64,000 bases of DNA from assembly GCA_016223145.1 (NCBI GenBank), contig JACRPN010000012.1, positions 248,001 to 312,000 of the forward strand, in the 5' to 3' direction. This DNA is from Armatimonadota bacterium (GTDB taxonomy: Bacteria > Armatimonadota > Fimbriimonadia > Fimbriimonadales > Fimbriimonadaceae). A program made the position numbers and the translations under genes. The notes under the pieces are model-generated. The model made no database searches and had not been told where the DNA came from. It worked only from the letters and a program-made list of their open reading frames with translations. Of this stretch, positions 35,552-44,449 are shown piece after piece. Position 1 is the stretch's first letter. Each line of letters opens with the position of its first letter.

Positions 35552-36447
35552 GCCAGATGGACCTGATCGTCTTCAACGTCGAACATGGGCTTTGCGTCTT
35601 TGTCCGCACCCCAAGCGGACACGGGATCATGGTGGATATCGGTTGTTCCGATACCTTCAAACCCGCCAAGTGGCTGAGCGAGCCGAGCAACATCGACCTG
35701 ACACTTCACAACGGGAAGCGACTTGCGTGGCTCGTCGTAACGCACCCACATGATGATCACGTTGAAGGCGTCGATTCCATGATCGACACACTTCAGCCTG
35801 CCATTCTCGTGCGGCACACGGACCTTGATTGGCATGCCGTCCTTAACCCGCCAGACGGAGACCCGAGCTCCAATGCCAAGCGCTACTACCACTGGCAGGG
35901 AACCTACAATCAACCCGTCGCCTCATGTCCCGAATTGGGATGCAGTTTTGACCGGTTCGCATTGTCTCCCGAAAGAGCTCAAAGCCTCGGCGGCCAACTC
36001 AACAACGTGCTGAACAACAGCTCCTATGTTTCAGTGATCACTTGGCCGTATGCTCCTGTCGGGCGCTGGAAGGTAGTCGTTTGCGGCGATAACGAGGAGA
36101 AGGGCCTTGAGGCGCTGTTGGAGGTCCCGGGATTCGCAGAGGCGATCGCTGGTGCCGACATACTCGTGACGCCTCACCACGGCCATTCCTCTGGATACAG
36201 CGGCAAGTTCCTTTCGGCCATCGGCAATCCGCTGCTTTGCATCAGCTCGGTACCGGCGAAAGATCCGCACGTGGATTCCCGATATTCATCGGCCGCCCAG
36301 GGCGTGACTTTCAACGGAGGTACTCGCTCACACCTAACGACGAGAGGCGAGGGCCACATTTGGGCAACCCTCACTCCCGGTTACTATCGGTTCAACGCTT
36401 GGCCCTCTGACCTTGCCGAGATCCTGCGACGAATCAGACTGGGGTAG
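35548..36447 (+). CDS. Metallo-beta-lactamase-fold hydrolase, ComEC/Rec2-like
   Basis: A 299-residue protein with the MBL metal-binding pattern: HPHDDHVEG (about residues 72-80), a later GDNEEKG aspartate, and TPHHGHSSGYS. The opening strands (LIVFNVEHGLCVFVRTPSG) resemble the C-terminal nuclease domain of ComEC/Rec2, a relation that suggests a nucleic-acid or nucleotide phosphodiester substrate. It has no signal peptide. The GTG start lies inside the end of the DUF2130 gene (GTGA overlap); an ATG at 35557 is the alternative. The gene for a membrane protein follows after 6 bases. Confidence 0.8.
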   Translation: MSQMDLIVFNVEHGLCVFVRTPSGHGIMVDIGCSDTFKPAKWLSEPSNIDLTLHNGKRLAWLVVTHPHDDHVEGVDSMIDTLQPAILVRHTDLDWHAVLNPPDGDPSSNAKRYYHWQGTYNQPVASCPELGCSFDRFALSPERAQSLGGQLNNVLNNSSYVSVITWPYAPVGRWKVVVCGDNEEKGLEALLEVPGFAEAIAGADILVTPHHGHSSGYSGKFLSAIGNPLLCISSVPAKDPHVDSRYSSAAQGVTFNGGTRSHLTTRGEGHIWATLTPGYYRFNAWPSDLAEILRRIRLG

Positions 36448-36453
36448 TTCCGG

Positions 36454-37158
36454 ATGGACCAGAAACTGACGCTCTACGACGTGCTTGGCAGACTTGTCCC
36501 AGGGGGATTCTCTCTCTGGGGCTTGGTGCTGCTGGCAAGACAAGCAAAGGTGAATCTGCCGTTTGCAGCAGAGGCAAGTCCTCCGACGGAAGCAATCGTG
36601 TTTGTACTCATTGCTTATGTTGCCGGGCTCGTTGCGCACATTCTTGGGGATTGGCTCGTGGAGAGTTGGCTCTTCAAGCTTGCGGGGAAGCCGAGCGAGC
36701 GATTCCTGTCTTCGGATGCTGATGCAGTCGCGATCGGATGGATCAGGAGTGCAATGCAGGCCGCAGCGCCTTCCGACAAGTTTGACTTTGGCGGAGAAAC
36801 GGTCGATGGGCGCAATGCGTCTCACAGAGCATTCCGAATGGCGCTATCTTTGGTCGAGGACACGTCACCAAAGGTCCAGGCCGTCCAGGCGCAGTACGGC
36901 TTGCACCGCTCTCTCGCCGCCGCATGCATCGTGCTGACCGTCTTCGCCGCGGCTGGTCTAGTTCACGGGGCGGTCAATTGGGGATCAGTTGTCAGTTTTG
37001 GCGCGATCGCGACACTTTTTTGCGGCGCCACCCTGAAGTGGGGGCATAACCTGGTCAGATGCGTTTTCGAGGTTGCTGCCGTTCGTTTGCAGGGCAAAGA
37101 GAAGGAGCTGTCGAAACCTGAATCGCCAACAAGTCACTCAGGTTCCGACGCCACGTAG
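36454..37158 (+). CDS. Four-helix membrane protein of unknown family
   Basis: A 234-residue protein with hydrophobic stretches near residues 18-30, 48-65 (IVFVLIAYVAGLVAHIL), 150-170 (AAACIVLTVFAAAGLVHGAV) and 177-192 (VSFGAIATLFCGATL). Between the second and third is an 80-residue soluble loop (FLSSDADAVAIGWIRSAMQ). The C-terminal tail is hydrophilic. No family is recognised. It is third in the nuclease-hydrolase-membrane operon, 6 bases after the hydrolase gene. In defence systems such membrane partners often serve as effectors; that is only an analogy here. Confidence 0.65.
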   Translation: MDQKLTLYDVLGRLVPGGFSLWGLVLLARQAKVNLPFAAEASPPTEAIVFVLIAYVAGLVAHILGDWLVESWLFKLAGKPSERFLSSDADAVAIGWIRSAMQAAAPSDKFDFGGETVDGRNASHRAFRMALSLVEDTSPKVQAVQAQYGLHRSLAAACIVLTVFAAAGLVHGAVNWGSVVSFGAIATLFCGATLKWGHNLVRCVFEVAAVRLQGKEKELSKPESPTSHSGSDAT

Positions 37159-37232
37159 TTCCCTTGACAAGGCGGCCAACCTCAGATTGACAGTCCACTG
37201 ACGAAGAAACAACCTGTGATCCTAAGACGCTC

Positions 37233-37361
37233 ATGGAATTCCTACTGATCATTGCCGGCGTGATTGCCCTAAAGGCCCTGTCGACCTTTCTCTTTCGTAC
37301 TTTGCCCGAGTCAGAGGAGAAGGTCAAAAGGGCTCAGCGACAAGTGCGGTACAGACGATGA
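37233..37361 (+). CDS. 42-residue single-span membrane protein coupled to the type III methylase gene
   Basis: A very short gene: ATG at 37233, stop at 37359-37361. The product has one hydrophobic helix (MEFLLIIAGVIALKALSTFL) followed by a charged tail (RTLPESEEKVKRAQRQVRYR). Its stop overlaps the ATG of the methyltransferase gene (ATGA at 37358-37361), a classic coupling arrangement, so translation through it probably sets Mod synthesis. No known family is recognised. The alternative is a non-functional leader peptide. Confidence 0.55.
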   Translation: MEFLLIIAGVIALKALSTFLFRTLPESEEKVKRAQRQVRYRR

Positions 37362-39433
37362 GCGATCGGCAGACATCCTGGGGACCGGACAACCCGCACC
37401 CGTTGAGCCGGATGAAGACGGAGCTGGTGTGGGAGGGGAAATACGACGAGTACGGGAATCGGCGCGCTGTCAAGCTGCCCGAGACGCCACTCCCTCTTCA
37501 GCGAATCGAGACAATCGACGAGCCCCGTGACCGGGCCAGGGTGCTTGCTGCCAGGCAAGGGGACCTTTTTGACCAAGATGAGTTTCACAAGTCCAAACAC
37601 CGCGACGACTTCCGCAACATGCTCATCTGGGGCGACAACAAGCTGGCGCTCGCGGCGCTGCTCAAGGACTTTCGCGGACAGGTCGACCTGATCTACATCG
37701 ATCCACCTTTTGACGTGAAGGCGGACTTCACCATGGAGGTTGACTTGGGGGAAGGGTCTGAGCGACAGCCAAAGGAGCAGTCGATCCTGGAGGCGGTCGC
37801 ATATCGAGACATGTGGGGGGAGATTGGCGACGCCTATCCGCAGTTTATGTACGAACGCCTTGCTCTGGCTCGCGATCTTCTTTCTTCAAGGGGAGCTATC
37901 TACTTGCACTGCGACTGGCGCATGAGCGGCGTACTGCGCTCAATCCTCGAAGACTCCGGAGCTTTCGGTACCGAAGGATTCCTCAACAACGTTGTCTGGG
38001 TCTATGGCGCAAGCGCGCGCGGTGCAAAGGCCATCGCGCAGCAATTTGCCCGTAACCACGACGATCTCTTCTACTTTAGAAAGTCAACTGATCACAAGTT
38101 CTTTGGTGACGCTCTGGAACGCGCCTACACCTTCGAGGAGGCAAAGAAGGCTGGATTTCGCCGAGATGACGACAACCGTTGGTTCAAGACTGCACCACGA
38201 GGCGACTACACAGATGAAAGCGTTGAAGGGCTTCGGCGAGAGGGGAGAATCCACGAGACCAGGACCGGGAACATCCGGATCAAATACTTCCTGGAGGAGC
38301 GAAACGGCATCGTAATAGAACGGGTTCCAGCAGGGGACAGCTGGATGGACATACCAGACGCCATGCACCTTCCAGAAGCCGAACTGACCGGCTACGACAC
38401 ACAAAAGCCAGAAGCACTTCTCGGGCGAGTGGTGAGGTCGTCTTGTCCGGATGGGGGCCTGATCCTGGACTTCTTTTGTGGCTCTGGAACCACGTGTGCG
38501 GTAGCGGAGAAGCTTGGCCGGCGATGGATTGGGGTCGACCTGGGACGGTACGCTGTCCATACGACTCGGAAGCGACTCGTTCAAGTTCAGCGCGAACTTC
38601 ACCAGAAGGGAGAACCGTACCGATCATTCGACGTTTACAACCTGGGGCGCTACGAGCGGCAATGGTGGCAGATGGACCGGCTCAAAGGCTCTGATGACGA
38701 GCACCGGGCCCTTGTGCTCAAGTTCTATCGAGCCACACCGCTCGCCAATCCCCCCCATCCTGCCCTTCATGCCACCAAGGCCGGCGCCTACGTTCATGTC
38801 GATGAGATTGACGGCCTTCTCAGCTTCGACGAGCTTCGGGATGTCGCTAAGGCCGTCGCCAACGTAGCCGGAATTGAGGACCTTCAGACGTCGGGGCTAA
38901 CGCCGACCGGCAAACGTGTTAAGCTCACCTGCCTCGCCTGGGAGTTCGAGATGGACCTGCGGCTTCGCGCCCAAGCCCTCGAAGCCCAGTACGGTCTTGA
39001 GATCCAGCTCACCTATATCCCTCGTGAGATCATGGAGGCCAACCGCAACGAGATCCAGTTCTTCGACGCTGGAGCTGTTGACGCGGAACCTGTCAAGACT
39101 CAGCTTGAGGGCAAGACGGTGGTCGACGTGAAGCTGACCGGTTTCTTCCCAGCCCTCACCGAGGTGCCCGACAAAGAGATGGAAGAGCTTAGGGACCGCG
39201 CCGTTCGCTCGCCCTTCGACTTCATCGACTTCTGGGCTGTGGACTTCGAGCACGCGGACGGCAAGCCCTTCGAACACCACTGGCAGGACTTCCGAACGCG
39301 CAAGGACCGAAGCCTCAAGACCACCAGCACTTGCCAATGGCAGTACGACACGCGCGGCAAGAAACGCATCTGCGTGAAGGTCATCGACGTGTTCGGCGTG
39401 GACACGACCAAGGTGATCGAGGTGGACGTGTGA
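37358..39433 (+). CDS. mod: Type III restriction-modification system methyltransferase (Mod)
   Basis: A 691-residue N6-adenine methyltransferase and specificity subunit of a type III system. The catalytic motif DLIYIDPPFD lies near residue 112, and the S-adenosylmethionine-binding motif DFFCGSGTTCAVAEKL near residue 371. This is the beta-class order used by type III Mod proteins. The segment between them and the long C-terminal region hold target recognition. It overlaps the small membrane-protein gene upstream (ATGA) and the Res gene downstream (GTGA at 39430-39433), so all three are coupled. The extended C-terminal domain (residues about 450-691) is as expected for Res contact. Confidence 0.92.
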   Translation: MSDRQTSWGPDNPHPLSRMKTELVWEGKYDEYGNRRAVKLPETPLPLQRIETIDEPRDRARVLAARQGDLFDQDEFHKSKHRDDFRNMLIWGDNKLALAALLKDFRGQVDLIYIDPPFDVKADFTMEVDLGEGSERQPKEQSILEAVAYRDMWGEIGDAYPQFMYERLALARDLLSSRGAIYLHCDWRMSGVLRSILEDSGAFGTEGFLNNVVWVYGASARGAKAIAQQFARNHDDLFYFRKSTDHKFFGDALERAYTFEEAKKAGFRRDDDNRWFKTAPRGDYTDESVEGLRREGRIHETRTGNIRIKYFLEERNGIVIERVPAGDSWMDIPDAMHLPEAELTGYDTQKPEALLGRVVRSSCPDGGLILDFFCGSGTTCAVAEKLGRRWIGVDLGRYAVHTTRKRLVQVQRELHQKGEPYRSFDVYNLGRYERQWWQMDRLKGSDDEHRALVLKFYRATPLANPPHPALHATKAGAYVHVDEIDGLLSFDELRDVAKAVANVAGIEDLQTSGLTPTGKRVKLTCLAWEFEMDLRLRAQALEAQYGLEIQLTYIPREIMEANRNEIQFFDAGAVDAEPVKTQLEGKTVVDVKLTGFFPALTEVPDKEMEELRDRAVRSPFDFIDFWAVDFEHADGKPFEHHWQDFRTRKDRSLKTTSTCQWQYDTRGKKRICVKVIDVFGVDTTKVIEVDV

Positions 39434-42400
39434 GCGAGGACCCAATCCGCAACCCCCTGGAGCCCCTCTTCGCGCCTTGGGAAGAGCCAGATAAGCACCG
39501 CATAAAGCCCGCCGCCGAGGGGGACAGCCCGATCAAGTTTGGCCGGCGTCCGAGCAAGTGCTTACTCGTTCCTTACCTTCGCGGACTGGTTCGCGATTGG
39601 CGGCACGGCGGATATGCCGGGGCAACGGAAACGTCTAAGACGCTCTTGCGCCACTGGTTCGACACCGACCATGCGAACGGCTTTCGGTACCACTTTTGCC
39701 AGCGCGAAGCCACCGAGACCGCCATCTACCTCTACGAAGTGGTCCGCTACCGGCGGCCAACGGAGATGTTCTCCTCGATCTTGCCGGAGGACCATCGGGA
39801 CTACAACGCCCTGACCGCTCTGCCAGACGCCGAGGACCTTTGGGCGCGCTATTGCGCCAAGATGGCGACCGGCAGCGGCAAGACCAAGGTAATGAGCCTG
39901 CTGATCGCTTGGAGCTTCTTCAACGCCAAGTACGAAGCCGGAAGCGAGATGCCCAAGCACTTTGTGCTGATCGCGCCGAACCTCATCGTCTTCGATAGGC
40001 TCTGCTCGGACTTCGCCGGCGATTGGGTCTTCAGCAAGGACCCCATCCTTCCGCCCGAGTTCGCGAGCGATTTCAACGTGCAGGTGGTCAAGCAAGACGA
40101 CCCCGGAGGGTCGAGTTACGAAGGCACGATCTACCTGACCAACATTCATCGCCTCTTCGAGAAGGAAGAGGATTCGAAGGCAACGGCCAAGGGGTCGCTG
40201 CTTGGACCCGACGTTCAGAAAGCGAAGGTCTACAAGGTTGGCGAAGCTTTACGCGCGCGCATCGCGGAGCATCCGGGGGTGATGGTGCTGAACGACGAGG
40301 CGCACCATCTACACGACCCCGAGTCCGCATGGAACGACGCCATCCAGGCCATCCACCGCCAGAACCTCAGCAAGGGCCATCGTGGCGTGCAGCTTCAGAT
40401 GGACTTCACCGCCACCCCGAAGCACAACGACGGGATGCTCTTTCGACACGTCATCTGCGACTTTCCGCTCGGCGAAGCGGTTGACGCGGGGATCGTCAAG
40501 GTTCCTGTCATCGGGCGGTCCAAAGACATCAAGAAGGACGAGTCGGGCGGCGACGCCTTCGAGGAGTACCGATCCCACTTGCTGCTCGGCTACCAGCAAT
40601 ATGAGGGCGCATACGAGGAGTGGAGCGGATCGCACAAACCAATCCTGTTCGTGATGTGCGAGAACGCGACCAAGGCCACCGAAATCGCCAAGCGCCTCAA
40701 CGAGGATAAGGAGAAGTTCCCGCTTCTACATGGGCGCGTCCTGAACCTCCACACGCGCTTGAAGGGCAAGCTGGTGACCCGCAAGGTCGGAAAGCAGGAG
40801 TTCCAGGAGTTCGTCTACAGCGAGACACAGATCAAGGACGACGACCTGAGATGGCTGCGCGAGCAGTCGGCTGAGCTGGACGAGCCCGACAGTCGATACC
40901 GGTGCGTTGTCTCGGTCCTGATGCTCCGTGAGGGTTGGGACGTTCGCAACGTCACCACAATCGTTCCTTTGCGGCCGTATTCGGCCAAGTCGAATATTCT
41001 GGCGGAGCAGACCCTCGGACGGGGACTGCGTCGCATGACGCCGCCTGGACTAGAGTGCCGCGCAGAACGGGTTACGGTGGTAGAACACCCGAACTTCACC
41101 GCGTTCTACCAAGAGGAGCTCGCCCTTGAGGGCCTCGACGTGATCATCGAGGACCTGGGCAAGACCAAAGCCCAGACGGCAAGCGTATTCGTTGATTTCA
41201 AGAACAAGCCCGTCCAAGACCTGGAGCTTGAGATCCCCTTGGTTTCCGACGCCATCGAGACGACTGCCAGGCTTGACGAGTTGATCTTCGATGCCGTCGA
41301 GAAGCGCTTTCGTGAGAACCTGAAGCCCCTTCCGATTAAGTCCCGAAGCGCCGGGACGATCCAGCTTGTGGAGCGGACCATGATCACCGATGAGGTCGTT
41401 AAGGTCTATGAGATCGACCGCGGGCTTCTGTCTCTGGGAGCCACCGCGCCGAGCGTCTACGTGAGAGCACTCGAAAAGGGGTGCCGCGTCCATGGCACCA
41501 ATGCGATCCTACAGCCCCTGATCACCCGCTTCATCGAAGAGCTGCTGTTCGAGAAAAAGGTCTCCCTCTTCAGCGGGGAGGTCGATCACAGGATGTCCGA
41601 TCCCGATGTCCGGGAGTGGATCAACTTCGTTTTTGCGCCGCTGATCCGGGAAAAGACCCACACGGAGACCAAGCGCATCCGCCGAAGCGCGGGAACTAGG
41701 CTTTCAACCTGGAAGCCGTACCAGGCAAGCTACACGCCGAGCCGTCCGTGTGAGAAGGCGGACCGAACCATGTTCAACTTGGTGCCCTGCGCCAATGGGT
41801 TCGAGTCTGAGTTCACTTCGTTCCTGGACGACTGCGACGACGTTGTCGCGTTCGCCAAAAATGCCGGTCCACAGAAGCTCACGATCGACTACATGAAGGC
41901 TGCGGGCCGAAGGGCGCTCTATTGGCCGGACTTCATTGCACGCCTTGAGAACGGGAACTACGCCCTGATCGAAACGAAGGGTCAGATTGACGTTGACGCG
42001 GCTCGCAAAGCCCAGGCGGCTGTGGAATGGTGCAAGTCAGCATCGGCTTCAGGAACGACCTGGTCCTACGTGTTCGTGGTCCAGTCGGTCTTTAACGAGA
42101 ACGTCGACCTCAAGCTCAGCGCGCTAGCCCGAGCCTCGATGCCAAGGCTCAAGGCACTTCTGGAAACGCTCAAGAAGGGCCAGGCAGAACTGCCGCTGGA
42201 GGCAACGCCGGAAGAGCTGAGGGACGACAAAGCGACCGCGTTCCTAAAGGAGTTCGGGATCACTGGCATCCCCGCGCGATGGCGATCCGACATCACGATG
42301 GCGATAAACCAGTTCGAATACGATTGCCGCATGAATCATCCGCACTTCAGCGCGGCATTCGGGACGCTCTGGATTCCGTTCGAGGAGCTCTCAGGGGAGA

Positions 42401-42834
42401 TTCAGGTTCAACTCATCAAGCCGAGGTTGCCGCAAGGCGTTGCCGCAGAGGGCCAGTACTTCAACCCTTACCTAGACGACCTTCACAACGCGGACAAATC
42501 GATTTTGCAGCGCCAGCAGCGTAACTTGAAGAAGAACGTCAAGGACTTGGCCTTTAACAATCGCGCGGGCGTTCTCTTGACATGCATCGACTACGCCATC
42601 AATCCCCGATGGTCATCGGTGTCGGCGCCGGGCGTTTGGGAAGATGTCCGCGCCACGTTCTGCACGCCCTCATTCAGGACGATCTACCCGAAGCTTGCGG
42701 CAGTCGGTGAGTTCCGCAACAAGCACGTCGGCCACGGCGAGGAAAGACTAACCGATGCGAACCTTGCTCGGACCAAGCTGGGAGAGTGGATTCAGGTCCT
42801 CTGCGAGCTTGACCGCCTTGGAACCGAAATCTGA
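39430..42834 (+). CDS. res: Type III restriction endonuclease subunit (Res)
   Basis: A 1134-residue ATP-dependent restriction subunit. The SF2 helicase motifs are MATGSGKTKVMSLL (Walker A, about residue 143), VLNDEAHHLHD (DEAH, about 287), DFTATPKH (motif III) and the C-terminal RecA motifs VVSVLMLREGWDVRNV and EQTLGRGLRRM. Far downstream YWPDFIARLENGNYALIETKGQ is the PD-(D/E)xK nuclease site (D, ETK). The GTG start is taken from the 4-base overlap with mod. With Mod it cuts DNA carrying unmethylated, head-to-head sites. No frameshift or missing motif is seen, so the system looks intact. Confidence 0.92.
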   Translation: MSEDPIRNPLEPLFAPWEEPDKHRIKPAAEGDSPIKFGRRPSKCLLVPYLRGLVRDWRHGGYAGATETSKTLLRHWFDTDHANGFRYHFCQREATETAIYLYEVVRYRRPTEMFSSILPEDHRDYNALTALPDAEDLWARYCAKMATGSGKTKVMSLLIAWSFFNAKYEAGSEMPKHFVLIAPNLIVFDRLCSDFAGDWVFSKDPILPPEFASDFNVQVVKQDDPGGSSYEGTIYLTNIHRLFEKEEDSKATAKGSLLGPDVQKAKVYKVGEALRARIAEHPGVMVLNDEAHHLHDPESAWNDAIQAIHRQNLSKGHRGVQLQMDFTATPKHNDGMLFRHVICDFPLGEAVDAGIVKVPVIGRSKDIKKDESGGDAFEEYRSHLLLGYQQYEGAYEEWSGSHKPILFVMCENATKATEIAKRLNEDKEKFPLLHGRVLNLHTRLKGKLVTRKVGKQEFQEFVYSETQIKDDDLRWLREQSAELDEPDSRYRCVVSVLMLREGWDVRNVTTIVPLRPYSAKSNILAEQTLGRGLRRMTPPGLECRAERVTVVEHPNFTAFYQEELALEGLDVIIEDLGKTKAQTASVFVDFKNKPVQDLELEIPLVSDAIETTARLDELIFDAVEKRFRENLKPLPIKSRSAGTIQLVERTMITDEVVKVYEIDRGLLSLGATAPSVYVRALEKGCRVHGTNAILQPLITRFIEELLFEKKVSLFSGEVDHRMSDPDVREWINFVFAPLIREKTHTETKRIRRSAGTRLSTWKPYQASYTPSRPCEKADRTMFNLVPCANGFESEFTSFLDDCDDVVAFAKNAGPQKLTIDYMKAAGRRALYWPDFIARLENGNYALIETKGQIDVDAARKAQAAVEWCKSASASGTTWSYVFVVQSVFNENVDLKLSALARASMPRLKALLETLKKGQAELPLEATPEELRDDKATAFLKEFGITGIPARWRSDITMAINQFEYDCRMNHPHFSAAFGTLWIPFEELSGEIQVQLIKPRLPQGVAAEGQYFNPYLDDLHNADKSILQRQQRNLKKNVKDLAFNNRAGVLLTCIDYAINPRWSSVSAPGVWEDVRATFCTPSFRTIYPKLAAVGEFRNKHVGHGEERLTDANLARTKLGEWIQVLCELDRLGTEI

Positions 42835-42916
42835 GGGACGCGGATACGTGCTGAACAGCATCGCGCCAGTGACGTGACACAATCGGATTGAGGCTCGCAC
42901 GAGCGAGGAAGCACCG

Positions 42917-43552
42917 ATGAGTAGAACGAAACGACGCGCAGAGACCCAGGAAGCGTCAATCGAGCTTCACAACCAGCGAATCGAGGTCATCTTGTGCCAC
43001 GAAAGCGACATGCGCGCGCGTGGAGACCGGCTATTCTTTTCTCTTGGGTTGGGCAAGCCCAGACCTGCCAGCTTTGAGGAGGCCAAAAACCTCTATCCGC
43101 CTGAAGCCATTGAAGCCGCCGTTGACCTTCCAGAGAAAGCAAGGTACACGGTCCTGTTCTTTGACGGGGACCGCCCCTGCCTGACATACGGCTGGCATGT
43201 CTGCCCTGTGCTGGTTCAAGGCGAGCCGCATTTCTCCCTGATCGCCATTCCGGGCAACTTCGAACTTCCGGTCCTCACGAACTATCCGGAGATATTCTCG
43301 GGCGTCGAAGATGTGCGACTTCTTGAAGCCAACGATCACCGCTTCTGGTCTGATGGAAAGCCAGTTCCGAAGCTCCACCTTGGCACGATGGACGATCCAA
43401 GCGGGTTCACGCCTGTTAGAAACAACACAGACCTGAAGAGGGTGCTCCTAAGCGGTCCTGTCAGCAGCGGTTTCTTCGATGTTGTTCAGAGGGGACTTGA
43501 CACCGCAAAAACCATGCTGGTACAACATCCTCACCTCTGCCGAGAGCGGTAG
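42917..43552 (+). CDS. Hypothetical protein downstream of the type III system
   Basis: A 211-residue soluble protein (MSRTKRRAETQEASIELHNQ) with GAGGAAG 6 bases before the ATG. It has strand-like stretches (ARYTVLFFDGDRPCLTYGWH, PHFSLIAIPGNFELPVLTN) and no recognised motif. It is the last gene before a strong terminator hairpin. With an 82-base gap after Res it could belong to the type III operon or be independent. Confidence 0.5.
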   Translation: MSRTKRRAETQEASIELHNQRIEVILCHESDMRARGDRLFFSLGLGKPRPASFEEAKNLYPPEAIEAAVDLPEKARYTVLFFDGDRPCLTYGWHVCPVLVQGEPHFSLIAIPGNFELPVLTNYPEIFSGVEDVRLLEANDHRFWSDGKPVPKLHLGTMDDPSGFTPVRNNTDLKRVLLSGPVSSGFFDVVQRGLDTAKTMLVQHPHLCRER

Positions 43553-43557
43553 AGGGA

Positions 43558-43634
43558 AAGGCTGAAAGCGCCATTTGCCCGAAAGGGCGGTTCGACCCGG
43601 AGACGGGGGACCTTATGCGCTTTCAGCCTTTTTT
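43558..43634 (+). ncRNA. Structured RNA: three-way junction closed by a terminator stem
   Basis: AAGGCTGAAAGCGC (43558-43571) is perfectly complementary to 43617-43630, and six Ts follow (43629-43634). The enclosed 45 bases fold into two further hairpins with GNRA loops: GCCC-GAAA-GGGC (43577-43588) and CCCG-GAGA-CGGG (43596-43607), the latter extended by GGTT/GACC. This is more structure than a simple terminator needs. It may be a small RNA 3' end or a ligand-sensing fold. It starts 5 bases after the stop of the 211-residue protein gene. Confidence 0.55.
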
Positions 43635-43709
43635 CGTTTGTCCTCCATCTGTGTCGCCGCCCAAGCGAATGGGTGCGCATCCACTGCGCATACCAAAAAG
43701 AGGATCAAA

Positions 43710-44399
43710 ATGAAAAACAACAGCTACGGCGTTGCGAGTGTTCCGGGGTCTCTACGACAACAGAACGCGAAGCGCCAATCGTCAACAGCGAACGGACCGC
43801 TTGTCCTGCAAAAACTGCGGGCCGTCCTCGAAGAACTCAAAGCCTCAACAGGCAAGATGGTCTTCACGAGCGTGTGCTTCCGCAACTTGTTTGACTTGAG
43901 CAACGAGGCGTTCGTTGTGGCTCACGATGTCCGGTTTGCCTGCAAGGACAAAATCGACACCGAGAACCCCTTCACCGAAGTGGAAATCACGCCGTGGCGG
44001 TACGGCGAACATGGTGGCCGCGACCTGGTCTTCTGCACCTGGGAAGATGTGACAGGGGACTGGTCCGGCGACATCTACTACACCGAAGATGAGTTCCTTG
44101 GGTTCCTCGAAGTTGGCATTGTCTGCTGCGGGTACATGGTCGTTAGCGACGGTGATCCTGCACACAATGTGTACGTCCCGGTAGAGATGCTCGATGCGAT
44201 TGGTGCGGACAAAGGAGACGAACTCGACTTCGGGCCCATGGTCAAGTTCGCTGACCAAGTGATGGTCTCCGGGTCTTCCGGACCGTGTCTCATCCTCCTG
44301 GATCAGGACGACCAGCGGTTCAAGTACCTCCAGGAGCTCAGCAAGAAGACCGCGAAGGACTTCCCCCCGGAGCACTTCGGAATCAGCCGCGACGAGTAG
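43710..44399 (+). CDS. Hypothetical protein
   Basis: A 229-residue protein starting at the ATG at 43710 (MKNNSYGVASVPGSLRQQN), with AGAGGATC just upstream. The sequence is acidic and probably alpha/beta (VVLQ-like strands, RDLVFCTWEDVTGDWSGDIYY, GFLEVGIVCCGYMVVSD, PCLILLDQDDQRFKYL), with no motif I recognise. It lies between the structured RNA and the excisionase-like gene. An open frame upstream to 43575 would run through the RNA structure and is rejected. Confidence 0.5.
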   Translation: MKNNSYGVASVPGSLRQQNAKRQSSTANGPLVLQKLRAVLEELKASTGKMVFTSVCFRNLFDLSNEAFVVAHDVRFACKDKIDTENPFTEVEITPWRYGEHGGRDLVFCTWEDVTGDWSGDIYYTEDEFLGFLEVGIVCCGYMVVSDGDPAHNVYVPVEMLDAIGADKGDELDFGPMVKFADQVMVSGSSGPCLILLDQDDQRFKYLQELSKKTAKDFPPEHFGISRDE

Positions 44400-44449
44400 C
44401 TCTTCGGCTGCACCTCGCGTAGCATGCTGACCACCAGGAAGACATCTCT

